Counted from the first letter of the stretch, positions 38,177 through 48,928 are shown. The stretch is 64,000 nucleotides of DNA from Desulfobacteraceae bacterium (GCA_011389935.1 JAABTJ010000011.1:24436-88435); one strand, 5' to 3'. The notes: generated by a model not told the origin, from the sequence alone. Numbers and translations are program-made.

Positions 38177-39154
38177 ATGAGCCCTTTTGCCTTGACGAAA
38201 CTCATTGATTCGTTTGTCGATTTCCTTGCAGCGGAAAGAGGGTATTCCGATAACACCTGCAGGGCCTATGCGCGGGATTTGAATGATTTTCTGAGCTATT
38301 TCACAGCCAACCGCGACATGGTGGCCGGTGGAGCGGACAGCCGGACGGGGGCGGCATCCCCCAAAAAACGGCGGGCGCCGGAAAGTGATGATATCGAGAA
38401 GGTCAGCGCTCTGGTGATCCGGAGCTACCTGGGATTTCTTCACAAGCAGCAGGTCAAGAAAACATCGATTTCGAGAAAGATCTCAGCGATTCGATCGTTT
38501 TTCAAGTATCTGGAAAAACACGGGGTGGTGAGGGAAAATCCCGCCCTGCACGTCGTTTCACCGAAACTGGAAAAGCCGATTCCGACCTATTTGACGGTGG
38601 ACGAGGTGTTCCGCCTGCTCGATTCCATTGAAACGAAAACCCTTGCCGGCAAGAGAAACCGTGCGATTTTTGAGCTTTTGTATTCAACCGGCATACGGGT
38701 CTCCGAGCTCGTGGGGCTCGATGTGGAGGCTGTCGATTTTGAAAGGCGGATCGTAAAGGTCCATGGGAAAGGCAAGGTGGAACGGATCATCCCCTTTGGC
38801 GAAAAGGCGCTGTTGGCCATCCGGGAATACCGGGAAAATCTGCAGGGAAATCAGCGACAGGCACCGGATATATGGAAAGGCCCGCTTTTTTTGAACAAAA
38901 ACGGCGGCCGGCTGACCGACCGTTCGGTCGCCCGTATCCTGAACGACACCGCCGTGAAAGCGAACCTGACCATGCCGGTTTCCCCCCATGATCTCCGGCA
39001 TACCTTTGCCACGCACATGCTTGATGCGGGCCTCGATCTACGGATGGTGCAGGAGATGCTGGGGCACAAAAGTCTGTCCACTACGCAGAAATATACCCAT
39101 GTCAGCATCGATCGATTAATGGCGGCATACGACAGCGCGCATCCGAGAAAGTAG
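38177..39154 (+). CDS. xerC: Tyrosine recombinase XerC
   Basis: Site-specific recombinase resolving chromosome dimers at dif. 325 aa. The N-terminal SAM-like domain is interrupted by a ~25-residue polar insert (MVAGGADSRTGAASPKKRRAPES). Catalytic residues: Arg in STGIRVSELVGL, Lys in KVHGKGKVERIIPF, HxxR in SPHDLRHTFATHML, His in QEMLGHKSLSTTQKY and the nucleophile Tyr in QKYTHVSIDRL. It leads into hslV and hslU, the common xerC-hslVU order, which supports XerC over XerD. Confidence 0.92.
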   Translation: MSPFALTKLIDSFVDFLAAERGYSDNTCRAYARDLNDFLSYFTANRDMVAGGADSRTGAASPKKRRAPESDDIEKVSALVIRSYLGFLHKQQVKKTSISRKISAIRSFFKYLEKHGVVRENPALHVVSPKLEKPIPTYLTVDEVFRLLDSIETKTLAGKRNRAIFELLYSTGIRVSELVGLDVEAVDFERRIVKVHGKGKVERIIPFGEKALLAIREYRENLQGNQRQAPDIWKGPLFLNKNGGRLTDRSVARILNDTAVKANLTMPVSPHDLRHTFATHMLDAGLDLRMVQEMLGHKSLSTTQKYTHVSIDRLMAAYDSAHPRK

Positions 39155-39237
39155 CCTGCCTTTCTTCGACCCGAACGCCGGGGGGGGCGGCAGGACGAAT
39201 CATTGTGAAGCAAAAAGGATCCAAAAGGCATACGCAA

Positions 39238-39801
39238 ATGAATTTTCACGGCACAACCATATTGGCGGTCCGGCACAACGGCAGGGTAACGGTTGCCGGC
39301 GACGGTCAGGTGACGCTCAATACCACGGTGATCAAACACAAGGCCAGAAAAGTTCGCAGGATCTATAACGACAAAATTATCGTGGGGTTTGCGGGTGCAA
39401 CCGCCGACGCGCTGAACCTTTCGGAAAAACTCGAGGGAAAGCTCGAACGGTATAACGGGAACCTGATCCGGGCGGCTGTGGAACTGGCGAGGGACTGGCG
39501 TACGGATAAATTCCTGAGGCGGCTGGAAGCCATGATGATTGCGGTGGATGCGACCCAGATGCTGCTCATTTCCGGCAATGGCGATGTGATTGAGCCCGAC
39601 GATCCGGTGATCGGCATCGGATCCGGCGGAGTTGCGGCAACTGCGGCTGCAACGGCGCTCCTGGCGCATGCGGACGTGTTGGGACTGGATTCCGGTACCA
39701 TTGTCACCGAGGCCATGCAGATTGCTTCCGGGCTTTGCATCTATACCAACACAATCTTCAGCATCGAGGAAATCCAGGCGGGAACCGGCGTGTCGGCATG
39801 A
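39238..39801 (+). CDS. hslV: ATP-dependent protease peptidase subunit HslV
   Basis: Proteolytic dodecamer partner of HslU, cytoplasmic. 187 aa from the ATG at 39238. After a short propeptide (MNFHG) comes the catalytic N-terminal Thr of the mature enzyme (TTILAVRHNGRVTVAGDGQVTLNTTVIKHKARKVRRI). GSGGVAATAAATALL and the C-terminal SIEEIQ are typical. A GTG at 39205 would lengthen the propeptide by 11 residues. Confidence 0.95.
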   Translation: MNFHGTTILAVRHNGRVTVAGDGQVTLNTTVIKHKARKVRRIYNDKIIVGFAGATADALNLSEKLEGKLERYNGNLIRAAVELARDWRTDKFLRRLEAMMIAVDATQMLLISGNGDVIEPDDPVIGIGSGGVAATAAATALLAHADVLGLDSGTIVTEAMQIASGLCIYTNTIFSIEEIQAGTGVSA

Positions 39802-39882
39802 TCCCTGCTGCAGGATGCGCTCAGACGCACCGGGGGGGGATAAATAATATATATAAACAGCAAAAAGGCATTATTCAGCACC

Positions 39883-41298
39883 ATGAGTGACCTCAAGCCA
39901 TCTGAAATCGTCGTTGAACTGGACAAGTATATCGTGGGGCAGGACAAGGGGAAACGGTCCGTCGCCATCGCGCTCCGCAACCGGTGGCGCCGGCGCCAGG
40001 TTTCACCGGATTTGAAGGATGAAATCGCCCCCAAAAATATTATTTTGATCGGCCCCACGGGTGTGGGAAAGACGGAGATTGCCAGGCGTTTGTCCAGGCT
40101 GACCGATTCCCCTTTCTACAAGGTTGAGGCATCGAAATTCACCGAGGTCGGATACGTCGGGAGGGACGTGGAGTCCATGGTCCGCGACCTTCTGGAAGTG
40201 ACCATCAGCATGTTGAAGGAACGGGAGCAGGAGGCGGTATCGGGCAAAGCCATGGAGATCGCCGAGGACCGCCTGCTTGACATCCTTCTGCCGGATTCCG
40301 ATCCCCGGAAAAAGGCCGCCGCCAATGACGGCCGGCAGGTTCAGGGGGATACATTTGTACTCGAAGGGGAAAACGGGGAGCAATCCGATGAGCCGGCCCC
40401 AAGCGCCGCTTCATCGCCGGCTACCCGGGAAAAGCTCCGGAAAATGCTGCGCGAAGGGAAACTGGACAACCGTTTCGTGGACCTGGAAACCCATGACCGG
40501 TCCATGCCGATGCTCGAAATATTTTCCAATACCGGTATGGAGGAAATGGGGATCAATTTCAAGGATATGCTTGGCAGCATGCTCCCCCGGGGTGCTCCCC
40601 GAAAGCGCCGCGTCACGGTCGCCGATGCACTGCAGATCCTCGCACAGGAAGAAGCCCAGTCCCTTGTGGACATGGAAAAGGTGACCCGCGACGCCATCGA
40701 AAAAGTGGAGCAGTCCGGAATTATCTTTCTTGATGAAATCGACAAGGTGACCGGAAAGGAAGGCGGACACGGGCCGGATGTTTCACGGGAAGGGGTCCAG
40801 CGGGACCTGCTCCCCATCGTCGAAGGGAGCTCGGTCAACACCAAGCACGGCCCCGTGAAGACGGACCACATTCTTTTTATCGCCTCCGGTGCGTTTCATA
40901 CGAGCAAGCCGTCGGATCTGATCCCGGAGCTCCAGGGGCGCTTCCCGATTCGCGTGGAGCTGCACTCGCTGGGAAAAGACGATTTCGTCCGCATCCTGAC
41001 CGAGCCGAAAAACGCCCTGTTGCTACAGTATATCGCCCTGCTCCGGACGGAAAAGGTCATGGTCTCTTTCAATGAAGAAGCGGTGAAAGAAATCGCAAGA
41101 GTGGCCGAAGAGGTCAACAACCAGACGGAGAATATCGGCGCCCGGCGCCTTCATACGCTGATGGAGCACCTGCTCGAGGATATCCTTTTTGACGCCCCGG
41201 AAATGAGCGGCAGGGAAATTGTCATCGACCGTGCGTTTGTGGATGAGAAGCTGCGGGATGTGATGGAAGACCAGGATTTGAGCCGATATATCCTGTAA
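39883..41298 (+). CDS. hslU: ATP-dependent protease ATPase subunit HslU
   Basis: AAA+ unfoldase for HslV. 471 aa. Walker A in [16 protein letters not shown], the I-domain (residues about 110-240), Walker B in [11 protein letters not shown], sensor residues in [12 protein letters not shown] and [16 protein letters not shown], and the C-terminal DLSRYIL tail that inserts into HslV. Complete. Preceded by xerC-hslV. Confidence 0.97.
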   Translation: MSDLKPSEIVVELDKYIVGQDKGKRSVAIALRNRWRRRQVSPDLKDEIAPKNIILIGPTGVGKTEIARRLSRLTDSPFYKVEASKFTEVGYVGRDVESMVRDLLEVTISMLKEREQEAVSGKAMEIAEDRLLDILLPDSDPRKKAAANDGRQVQGDTFVLEGENGEQSDEPAPSAASSPATREKLRKMLREGKLDNRFVDLETHDRSMPMLEIFSNTGMEEMGINFKDMLGSMLPRGAPRKRRVTVADALQILAQEEAQSLVDMEKVTRDAIEKVEQSGIIFLDEIDKVTGKEGGHGPDVSREGVQRDLLPIVEGSSVNTKHGPVKTDHILFIASGAFHTSKPSDLIPELQGRFPIRVELHSLGKDDFVRILTEPKNALLLQYIALLRTEKVMVSFNEEAVKEIARVAEEVNNQTENIGARRLHTLMEHLLEDILFDAPEMSGREIVIDRAFVDEKLRDVMEDQDLSRYIL

Positions 41299-41356
41299 TA
41301 AAGGAATGCGGAACCGATGCTTCAGAACCAAGGGGGGAGAGAACAATCCGTTCTTT

Positions 41357-41417
41357 CGGTGTCGGTGTCGGGGTCGGGGCCGGCTTTTGAAAATCGACCC
41401 CGATACCGACACCGACC
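41357..41417. repeat. CCGACA-type tract forming a long hairpin before argB
   Basis: GGTGTCGGTGTCGGGGTCG pairs with a right arm CGACCCCGATACCGACACC across a 20-base loop (one mismatch). Same hexamer theme as 20141-20170. It sits between hslU and the argB ribosome site, where it could act as terminator or attenuator. Confidence 0.8.
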
Positions 41418-41435
41418 AAGGGAGGAGATAAAGGT

Positions 41436-42317
41436 ATGACAATGAACCCCAATGTCGCAGACATACTCATCGAGTCCTTGCCCTACATCCGTTTTTTTTA
41501 CGGTGCGACCATCGTTGTGAAATACGGCGGGCACGCCATGGTGGATGAGCAGTTGAAAGAGGATTTTGCACGCGATATCACCCTGATGAAATTTATCGGC
41601 ATGAATCCGGTGGTAGTCCATGGCGGCGGGCCGCAGATCAACCAGGTGCTCGACCGGATGGGCATCAGCCAGCGGTTTGTCCGGGGGATGCGGTTTACCG
41701 ATGAGCAGACCATGGACGTGGTGGAAATGGTGCTGGGGGGGAAGGTCAACAAGTCGATTGTCGCCCAGGTCAACCGCCACGGCGGCAAGGCCGTGGGGCT
41801 CACGGGAAAGGACGGCAATCTCCTCGGGGCGGAGAAGCTGCAGATTACCTACCAGCCCGATGAAGACAAGCCGCCGGAAATACTGGATCCCGGCCTTGTG
41901 GGGACGGTTACCTCGGTCAATGCCGAGCTGATCAAGACCCTTTCCGGCCAGGGGTTCATACCGATTATCGCTCCGGTCGGTGCAGGACGGGAGGGAGAGA
42001 CATACAACATCAATGCCGATCTGGTGGCCGGCAAGGTGGCCGGTGCGTTGTCGGCCAGCCGCCTGATGTACCTTACAGATGTGGACGGCCTGATGGATGC
42101 GCGGGGGAATCTGGTTTCGTCGGTCAATGCGTCCCTGGTTCGCAAAATGATTGCCGACGGCACCATATCCGGTGGAATGATTCCCAAGATCGAATACGCC
42201 CTGGAAGCATTGAACAGCGGTGTGGAAAAAGTTCAGATAATCAACGGCACGCGCCGGCACGCCCTGCTTTTGGAATTGTTCACCGACAAGGGCGTGGGGA
42301 CGCAGGTTACAGGATGA
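41436..42317 (+). CDS. argB: Acetylglutamate kinase
   Basis: Second enzyme of arginine synthesis, phosphorylating N-acetylglutamate with ATP. 293 aa. Signatures: [51 protein letters not shown] [38 protein letters not shown] and [23 protein letters not shown] lies 11 bases before the ATG. First gene of argBDFGH and it overlaps the argD region. Confidence 0.97.
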   Translation: MTMNPNVADILIESLPYIRFFYGATIVVKYGGHAMVDEQLKEDFARDITLMKFIGMNPVVVHGGGPQINQVLDRMGISQRFVRGMRFTDEQTMDVVEMVLGGKVNKSIVAQVNRHGGKAVGLTGKDGNLLGAEKLQITYQPDEDKPPEILDPGLVGTVTSVNAELIKTLSGQGFIPIIAPVGAGREGETYNINADLVAGKVAGALSASRLMYLTDVDGLMDARGNLVSSVNASLVRKMIADGTISGGMIPKIEYALEALNSGVEKVQIINGTRRHALLLELFTDKGVGTQVTG

Positions 42318-42322
42318 TACCA

Positions 42323-43519
42323 ATGGACGAGAATACCTTGATCGAAACGGCTAAGCGGGTCATTGCCAATACGTATAAACGCTTCCCGATCGTGTTTGAA
42401 AGCGGGCAAGGGGCTGTCCTGAAGGATGTGACAGGAAGACAGTACATCGATTTTGTCGCCGGAATCGCGGTCTGCAGCCTGGGGCACGCCAATGAAGGCG
42501 TGGCCGCTGCACTGGCCGACCAGGCAAAGAAGCTGTTCCATGTGTCCAACCTGTTTTATACCATTCCGCAGGTGGCGTTGGCCGAATGGCTTACTGCGCA
42601 CAGCTTTGCCGACCGCGTTTTTTTCTGCAACAGCGGCGCGGAGGCAAATGAGGCCGCCATCAAACTGGCCCGGAAAAATTTTTTTGACAAGGGCAATTTC
42701 GATCGCTGGCGGATCGTGTCCATGGAGCAGTCGTTTCATGGCCGGACCTATGCCACGTTGTCGGCGACCGGGCAGAAGAAAGTGCGGGAAGGATTCGAGC
42801 CGATCCTTGAAGGGTTCGATTTTGTGCCGTTTAACGACATAGAGGCCCTCAAGCGACGGGTTTCTGAAAAGACCTGCGCTGTGCTGCTTGAACTGGTCCA
42901 GGGGGAAGGGGGCGTGCTCTGCGCTTCTCCAGACTATATTGAAGCCGTGCGCCGGTTGTGCGATGAAACCGGGACGATCCTGATTTTCGATGAAATCCAG
43001 ACCGGCATGGGCAGAACCGGCAAGTTGTTTTGCTATGAGCATTACCATGTGACTCCGGATATCATGACCCTGGCAAAGGCCCTGGGCAACGGGCTGCCCA
43101 TAGGCGCCATGCTGGCAACGGAAGACATTTGCCGGGCATTTACGCCGGGTTCCCATGCATCCACCTTCGGGGGGACGCCGGTGATTACGGCGGCGGCCCT
43201 GGAAGTGGTCCGGCAGATGGAAAGGGAAAACATCCTTGATTCCTGCCGGGAGACGGGGAATTATTTTAAATCCCGCCTGGAATGGCTTAAAGGCCGCCAT
43301 GAGATCATAGAAGATGTCCGGGGCATTGGGTTGATGCTGGGGATGCGCCTGAAAACCGCCGGTACCCCCATCGTGGAGATGTGCATGGAAAGGGGATACC
43401 TCATTAACTGCACCCAGGAAAACATCCTCCGTTTCATCCCTCCCCTGGTGATCACCAGGGATCAGGTCGACGGTCTGATTGAAACCCTTGACGATATTTT
43501 CAGCCAGGTCAATCAATGA
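42323..43519 (+). CDS. argD: Acetylornithine aminotransferase
   Basis: PLP enzyme converting N-acetylglutamate semialdehyde to N-acetylornithine. 398 aa from the ATG at 42323; an ATG at 42314 overlapping the argB stop is possible. Seen: DVTGRQYIDFVAGIAVCSLGHANEG, FCNSGAEANEAAIKLARK, SFHGRTYATLSATGQKKVREGF, LIFDEIQTGMGRTGKLF and the PLP lysine in TLAKALGNGLPIGAML. The arginine-specific family is supported by operon position. Confidence 0.96.
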   Translation: MDENTLIETAKRVIANTYKRFPIVFESGQGAVLKDVTGRQYIDFVAGIAVCSLGHANEGVAAALADQAKKLFHVSNLFYTIPQVALAEWLTAHSFADRVFFCNSGAEANEAAIKLARKNFFDKGNFDRWRIVSMEQSFHGRTYATLSATGQKKVREGFEPILEGFDFVPFNDIEALKRRVSEKTCAVLLELVQGEGGVLCASPDYIEAVRRLCDETGTILIFDEIQTGMGRTGKLFCYEHYHVTPDIMTLAKALGNGLPIGAMLATEDICRAFTPGSHASTFGGTPVITAAALEVVRQMERENILDSCRETGNYFKSRLEWLKGRHEIIEDVRGIGLMLGMRLKTAGTPIVEMCMERGYLINCTQENILRFIPPLVITRDQVDGLIETLDDIFSQVNQ

Positions 43520-43556
43520 GAAAGGCGTCTCCGCGTAGATGACCTTGGAGGTTATT

Positions 43557-44471
43557 TTGAAAAAGGACATACTGACCCTTTCCGCACTGAATCCATCGGA
43601 TTTCAGCGTGCTTTTTGAAAGGGCGAAAGAGCTGAAAAGCAGACATAAAAAAGGGATATGCGAGAAATCCCTGGCCGGGAAAACCGTGGGGCTGATTTTT
43701 GAAAAGCCCTCCACCCGAACCCGGATCTCATTTGAAGCGGCAACCGCCCAGCTGGGAGGCATGCCGCTGTTCATAAGCGCAGGCGACACGCAATTGTCAA
43801 GAAGCGAGCCCATCGCCGATACCGCACGCGTGCTGGAACGGTATCTTGACGCGCTGGTGCTGCGGACATACTCCCATGCCATGCAGGAAGAATTCGCAGG
43901 CATTGCATCGATTCCTATTATCAATGCCTTGACCGACCGGTACCACCCCTGCCAGGTATTAAGCGACCTTTTCACGGTGATCGAGTACAAGCAAACCCTT
44001 GCCGGCATCAACATCGCATGGGTTGGCGACGGCAACAATATGGCGCATTCATGGATAAACGCTGCGGCAAAGCTCGATTTCTCCATTACACTGGCCTGTC
44101 CGGCAGACTATATGCCCGATGAGAAAATCCTGTCCGCTGCCAAAGAAGCCGCCGGGGACCGGATCATTGTGACGGAAGATCCGGTGGCTGCCGTTTCGGG
44201 CGCGGACGTGGTCAACACGGACGTATGGGCGTCCATGGGGCAGGAGGCGGAATCCAATAAACGCCGCCAGGCATTCACCCCGTTCCAGGTGAACCGGGAA
44301 CTGATGTCGCACGCGGCCAAAGACGCCATTGTCATGCACTGCCTTCCGGCACACCGGGGGGAAGAGATCTCCGCCGAGGTGCTCGACGGCAGCCAGTCCG
44401 CTGTATGGGACCAGACGGAAAACAAGCTGCACATGCACAAGGCCATCCTGGAGATCCTGATTGCAGGGTAG
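43557..44471 (+). CDS. argF: Ornithine carbamoyltransferase
   Basis: Makes citrulline from ornithine and carbamoyl phosphate. 304 aa. The TTG at 43557 is preferred because GGAGG sits five bases before it and [16 protein letters not shown] then aligns with the usual OTC N-terminus; the ATG at 43539 lies upstream of that ribosome site. Signatures: [13 protein letters not shown] (carbamoyl phosphate), [18 protein letters not shown] and [13 protein letters not shown]. Confidence 0.96.
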   Translation: MKKDILTLSALNPSDFSVLFERAKELKSRHKKGICEKSLAGKTVGLIFEKPSTRTRISFEAATAQLGGMPLFISAGDTQLSRSEPIADTARVLERYLDALVLRTYSHAMQEEFAGIASIPIINALTDRYHPCQVLSDLFTVIEYKQTLAGINIAWVGDGNNMAHSWINAAAKLDFSITLACPADYMPDEKILSAAKEAAGDRIIVTEDPVAAVSGADVVNTDVWASMGQEAESNKRRQAFTPFQVNRELMSHAAKDAIVMHCLPAHRGEEISAEVLDGSQSAVWDQTENKLHMHKAILEILIAG

Positions 44472-44536
44472 CTGTCCGGATGGACCGGCCAATGCGGTTA
44501 TTTCCAAACAGACATCGATATCAGAAGGAGCAACTC

Positions 44537-45748
44537 TTGTTTACAGACGTTAAAAAGGTGGTTCTTGCCTATTCGGGAGGGCTGGATACCTCGGTTATTC
44601 TCAAGTGGCTGGTGGAGACGTATCGTTGCGAGGTGATCGCCTTTTCCGCGGATATCGGCCAGGCGGAGGAATTGTCCGGGATCGAGGAAAAGGCCATGAA
44701 AACCGGCGCAAGCAAGGTCTATATCGACGATTTGACGGAGGATTTCGTTTCCAACTTCGTTTTTCCTGCATTTCGGGCAAACGTGATATACGAGGGGCAG
44801 TATCTCCTGGGGACCTCCCTTGCGCGCCCGCTCATTGCAAGGCGGCAGATGGAAATCGCTCGAAAAGAAGGGGCGGATGCCGTCAGCCACGGGGCAACGG
44901 GAAAGGGGAACGACCAGGTCCGTTTCGAGCTGTCGTATTATGCCATCGATCCCCATATCAAGGTGATTTCCCCGTGGCGGGAGTGGGACCTCAATTCCAG
45001 GACGGCGCTCATGGCCTTTGCCGAAAAACATGGAATCCCCGTTACCTCAACGAAGGAAAAGCCCTACAGTACGGACCGGAATCTTCTCCATATCAGCTAT
45101 GAGGGGGGGGTCCTTGAAGACCCGTGGAATCCGCCGCCCGAAGACATGTTCACCCTGTCGGTGTCCCCCCGGAATGCACCGGACGAGCCTGAAATCATCG
45201 ATATCGACTTTGTCGGCGGCGACGCCACAGCCGTTAACGGAGAGCCGCTCAGCCCGGCCCGGGTGCTCTCTGAACTGAACCGGCTGGGCGGCAAGCACGG
45301 GATCGGTCGCTGCGATATCGTGGAGAACCGGTTTATCGGAATGAAGTCCAGGGGCGTGTACGAAACGCCCGGGGGGACCATCCTGCGGATCGCGCACATG
45401 AACATGGAATCGATCACCATGGATCGGGAAGTCATGCATCTCCGGGATTCCTTCATGCCCCGCTACGCCGAGCTGATTTACAACGGCTTCTGGTTTTCCC
45501 CCGAGCGGGAACTATTGCAGACCATGATCGACCAGACGCAGGAAAACGTCAGCGGGACCGTCCGCCTTGAACTTTACAAGGGAGGCTGCCGCGTCATCGG
45601 CCGCCGCTCTGAAAAATCGCTTTACAGCGAGGCGTTTGCGACATTTGAAGACGACTCGGTGTTTCAGCAGAAAGATGCCGAGGGGTTTATCCGCTTACAT
45701 GCTTTGCGGCTGCGCATTCGCAAACTCATGGAGAAAGCCGGCCGCTAG
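44537..45748 (+). CDS. argG: Argininosuccinate synthase
   Basis: ATP-dependent condensation of citrulline and aspartate. 403 aa. TTG start at 44537 with AAGGAG six bases upstream; the longer frame from 44405 only reads back into argF. Signatures: [18 protein letters not shown] (PP-loop), the [42 protein letters not shown] block and [25 protein letters not shown]. Confidence 0.97.
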   Translation: MFTDVKKVVLAYSGGLDTSVILKWLVETYRCEVIAFSADIGQAEELSGIEEKAMKTGASKVYIDDLTEDFVSNFVFPAFRANVIYEGQYLLGTSLARPLIARRQMEIARKEGADAVSHGATGKGNDQVRFELSYYAIDPHIKVISPWREWDLNSRTALMAFAEKHGIPVTSTKEKPYSTDRNLLHISYEGGVLEDPWNPPPEDMFTLSVSPRNAPDEPEIIDIDFVGGDATAVNGEPLSPARVLSELNRLGGKHGIGRCDIVENRFIGMKSRGVYETPGGTILRIAHMNMESITMDREVMHLRDSFMPRYAELIYNGFWFSPERELLQTMIDQTQENVSGTVRLELYKGGCRVIGRRSEKSLYSEAFATFEDDSVFQQKDAEGFIRLHALRLRIRKLMEKAGR

Positions 45749-45831
45749 GAAAAAGCCGGGGGCCAGGGGAGTGTGCCCAGCTGCAGGGCAGCGCCCGGTG
45801 TTATGCAAACCACACGCATCGGATGGATACA

Positions 45832-47208
45832 ATGAGCCAAAAACCATGGGACGGACGATTTTCCGAACAGACGGACCGGGCGGTGGAAGCGTTCACCGCC
45901 TCGATCGATATCGACCGGCGTCTGTATCAATATGATATCGACGGCAGCATCGCCCACTGCAGAACTCTCGCGCGGGCCGGGATCCTGACCCCTGAAGAGG
46001 CCGATGAACTGGTTTTTGGTCTTGAATCCGTCCGCGGGGAAATTGAATCCGGAACCTTTAGCTACAACGACAGCCTGGAAGATATCCACATGCATATCGA
46101 GGACCGGCTGTTCTCCCACGTCGGAAATTTATCCAGGAAGCTCCACACCGCGCGGAGCCGGAATGACCAGATTGCCCTGGACACAAGGCTTTACGTAAAA
46201 GACCAGGGGGGAAAAATCGCCGGTCAACTGCTGGATCTCTGCAAGGCGTTCATTGATCTGGCCGAAAACAACATCGACGTGGTCCTTCCCGGCTATACCC
46301 ACCTTCAACGGGCGCAGCCCGTATTGTTCGCCCATCACATGATGGCTTATTTTGAAATGTTTGCAAGGGACAAGGCGCGCTTTGAGGACTGCCTGAAAAG
46401 GGTCGACGTCATGCCCCTGGGGAGCGCCGCCCTTGCCGGAACCACGTATCCCCTGGACCGTTCGTACACCGCGGAACTGCTGGGTTTTTCATCCGTTTCG
46501 GAAAACTCCATGGATGCGGTATCCGACCGGGATTTCATCATGGAATTGCTTTCGTGCGCGTCCATCTGCATGGTTCACCTGTCGCGTATTTCAGAAGAGT
46601 TGGTGATATGGTCGTCGACCGAATTTTCTTTTGTGGATTTGCCAGATGCGTTCTGCACGGGTTCCAGCATTATGCCCCAGAAGAAAAATCCGGATATTCC
46701 CGAGCTGGTGCGGGGAAAGGCCGGCGGGGTATTCGGCAGCCTGACCGCCGTGCTGACGCTCATGAAATCGCTCCCCCTGGCCTATAACAGGGACATGCAG
46801 GAGGACAAAAAACCGTTGATGGACGCGGTCGATACCCTGCGGACCTGCCTGGACATATACGTCCGGATGCTGCCAAAGATTACTGTTAACCGAAGCCTTA
46901 CCGAAGCGGCGGCCGACCGCGGCTACCTGAACGCCACGGACATGGCGGACTACCTGGTGGAAAAGGGGATGCCCTTTCGGGAGGCACACGGCGTCGTGGG
47001 CAAGGCGGTCGCTTACGCCCTTGGGGAAAAAAAGGAGCTCCATGAACTGGACCTGCCGGAATTGACATTTTTTTCCAGCCTGATCGAAGACGATATTTAC
47101 CCGGCCCTATCGGTCAAGCAGATGATCGACCGCAGGAAAACCTACGGGGGGACGGCCACGCAAAACGTACAGGAGGCCATTGAGCGGGCCAGAAAACGGC
47201 TGTCGTAA
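45832..47208 (+). CDS. argH: Argininosuccinate lyase
   Basis: Releases arginine and fumarate. 458 aa from the ATG at 45832 (ATG at 45823 possible). Signatures: WDGRFSEQTDRAVEAFTASI, LEDIHMHIEDRL, TARSRNDQIALDTRLY and the fumarase-family loop GSSIMPQKKNPD. Last arginine gene. A lipoprotein gene follows after 49 bases. Confidence 0.97.
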   Translation: MSQKPWDGRFSEQTDRAVEAFTASIDIDRRLYQYDIDGSIAHCRTLARAGILTPEEADELVFGLESVRGEIESGTFSYNDSLEDIHMHIEDRLFSHVGNLSRKLHTARSRNDQIALDTRLYVKDQGGKIAGQLLDLCKAFIDLAENNIDVVLPGYTHLQRAQPVLFAHHMMAYFEMFARDKARFEDCLKRVDVMPLGSAALAGTTYPLDRSYTAELLGFSSVSENSMDAVSDRDFIMELLSCASICMVHLSRISEELVIWSSTEFSFVDLPDAFCTGSSIMPQKKNPDIPELVRGKAGGVFGSLTAVLTLMKSLPLAYNRDMQEDKKPLMDAVDTLRTCLDIYVRMLPKITVNRSLTEAAADRGYLNATDMADYLVEKGMPFREAHGVVGKAVAYALGEKKELHELDLPELTFFSSLIEDDIYPALSVKQMIDRRKTYGGTATQNVQEAIERARKRLS

Positions 47209-47257
47209 TTTTTTTCAAGTTCCGGACAGGCAAAGAGAAGCGGATGAGACGCAGGGG

Positions 47258-47746
47258 ATGGAGGTTTTGATTACACCCGGTATACGCAGGCAGGCCATGG
47301 GTGCGGTGGTTTTCGCCGTTGCGCTGCTGCTGGCTTTTTCCGCCGGATGCGGCCGGAAAGGTCCGCCGGTGCCCCCGGAATTGCCCCGGCTTCCGGTAGT
47401 TGAAAACCTCCGGGCGCAGCGGGTAAACGGACAGGTCGTTTTGTCCTGGGGCATTTCCAAAAAGGAGCAGAACCGTTCCGACACCATTGCCGGCTTTTAT
47501 ATCTACCGTGCGGAGGCCGGCGCCTCAGGCGCCGATTGCGGGGTCAGCCCCCGCCGTTTCCGGCAGGTGGGGAAAGTCCCGCATGACAAAGGGGGCACCG
47601 ATCCGGAAACATGGCATTTTGATGACAAACCGCCGCTGGAAACCGTCGTTTTCTACAACATCCGCAGTTTCAGGATGACAGGTGAACCCGGGCCAGAATC
47701 AGAGACGCTGTGTTTGCCATCGGAGAAGGAAAGCCCCGGCCGATAA
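47258..47746 (+). CDS. Lipoprotein with fibronectin type III-like domain
   Basis: 162 aa from the ATG at 47258. A hydrophobic stretch ending ALLLAFSAGC-GRKGPPVPPE is a lipobox followed by the GxKGPPxxP motif seen in small argH-linked lipoproteins. Unlike the very short LptM-type proteins it continues into a ~110-residue beta-rich domain (VENLRAQRVNGQVVLSWGIS...AGFYIYRAEAG) that looks like a fibronectin type III module. Function unknown. The stop codon overlaps the folK ATG (TAATG). Confidence 0.75.
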   Translation: MEVLITPGIRRQAMGAVVFAVALLLAFSAGCGRKGPPVPPELPRLPVVENLRAQRVNGQVVLSWGISKKEQNRSDTIAGFYIYRAEAGASGADCGVSPRRFRQVGKVPHDKGGTDPETWHFDDKPPLETVVFYNIRSFRMTGEPGPESETLCLPSEKESPGR

Positions 47747-48246
47747 TGAATACCGCCTATATATCCGTTGGATCCAACATCGGCGACAGCCTGCAGCAGT
47801 GTAAAAGTGCCGTTTCCTGGCTGAACGGCAAGGACGGTGTCCGGGTGGCCGCGCATTCCCGTTACTTCAACACCGAGCCGGTCGGTTATCGAAACCAGCC
47901 ATGGTTCGTCAACGCGGTTTTTGCTGTTGAAACGACCCTTGCCCCGTTTGCGCTGCTGGAAACGCTGCAGCTTGCCCAGCGCGTCCACGGCAGGGAAAAA
48001 AGCAGGGTGCGTTTCGGTCCAAGAACTTTAGACCTTGATATCCTTTTTTATAATGATATGATCATAGACGATCCTAAGCTTGTGATTCCCCATCCCCGGC
48101 TCATTGAACGGCGTTTTGTCCTTGAGCCGTTATGCGACATCGCCCCGGAGCTGGTTCACCCCGGCCTCGGCATCACGGCGCTCGGCCTGTTGCAAGGCCT
48201 TCCGCCGGGAGGCCCCGGATGCATACCCGTGGATATTGGGCAATAG
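47746..48246 (+). CDS. folK: 2-amino-4-hydroxy-6-hydroxymethyldihydropteridine pyrophosphokinase
   Basis: Folate pathway kinase transferring pyrophosphate to the hydroxymethylpterin. 166 aa. AYISVGSNIGDSLQQC, RYFNTEPVGYRNQPWFVNAVF, and the metal/ATP motif RFGPRTLDLDILFYNDMII...PHPRLIERRFVLEPLCDIAPEL identify it. Start ATG overlaps the previous stop. 37 bases before the transaldolase gene. Confidence 0.95.
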   Translation: MNTAYISVGSNIGDSLQQCKSAVSWLNGKDGVRVAAHSRYFNTEPVGYRNQPWFVNAVFAVETTLAPFALLETLQLAQRVHGREKSRVRFGPRTLDLDILFYNDMIIDDPKLVIPHPRLIERRFVLEPLCDIAPELVHPGLGITALGLLQGLPPGGPGCIPVDIGQ

Positions 48247-48283
48247 CCGCTGTTAACAACACATTTCAGCAGGAGATTCGAAT

Positions 48284-48928
48284 ATGAAGTTTTTCATTGA
48301 TACGGCCAACGTGGATGAAATCCGGGACGCCCATGCAATGGGCATGGTCGACGGCGTGACCACAAATCCGTCGCTGATTGCAAAATCAGGCCGGAATTTC
48401 AGGGAAGTGATTACCGAAATCTGTGAAATCGTAGACGGGCCCGTTAGCGCCGAAGCCGTAAGCCTCGATGCCGAAGGCATGGTCGCGGAAGCCCGCGACC
48501 TTGCAACGATTCATAAGAACATCGTCGTCAAGATTCCCATGACCGTGGACGGCTTAAAAGCCGTCGGCGTGCTTTCCGCCGAAGGCATTGCCACCAATGT
48601 CACCCTGGTGTTTTCCCCCCTTCAGGCGCTCATGGCGGCGAAAGCCGGCGCCACATACGTGAGCCCGTTTGTGGGCCGCATAGACGACCTGGCCGCCGAC
48701 GGCATGGAGATCATTGAACAAATTGCCACCATTTACAGCAACTACGGCTTCCAGACGGAAATCATTGTTGCGAGCATCCGCAACCCCATACACGTGCTCG
48801 AATCGGCCCTGATCGGTGCCGATATTGCCACGATCCCGTACGACGTGATCAGCAAGCTGGCATCCCACCCCCTCACGGACAAGGGGATCCAGGCATTTCT
48901 GGCGGACTGGGACAAGCGCAAAAAGTAA
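48284..48928 (+). CDS. fsa: Fructose-6-phosphate aldolase/small transaldolase (TalC/FSA type)
   Basis: 214-aa TIM-barrel aldolase that either exchanges dihydroxyacetone units (transaldolase) or splits fructose-6-phosphate. Signatures: [52 protein letters not shown] with the Schiff-base Lys in [18 protein letters not shown]. Sequence does not separate the two activities cleanly. AGGAG precedes the ATG. Confidence 0.92.
   Translation: MKFFIDTANVDEIRDAHAMGMVDGVTTNPSLIAKSGRNFREVITEICEIVDGPVSAEAVSLDAEGMVAEARDLATIHKNIVVKIPMTVDGLKAVGVLSAEGIATNVTLVFSPLQALMAAKAGATYVSPFVGRIDDLAADGMEIIEQIATIYSNYGFQTEIIVASIRNPIHVLESALIGADIATIPYDVISKLASHPLTDKGIQAFLADWDKRKK

Noticed and set aside
42233..44086. 617-aa minus-strand frame across argD/argF
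   Set aside because: Shadow of argD and argF; no domain recognised.
44405..44536. N-terminal extension of argG
   Set aside because: It reads argF and spacer out of frame; a strong ribosome site marks the TTG at 44537.
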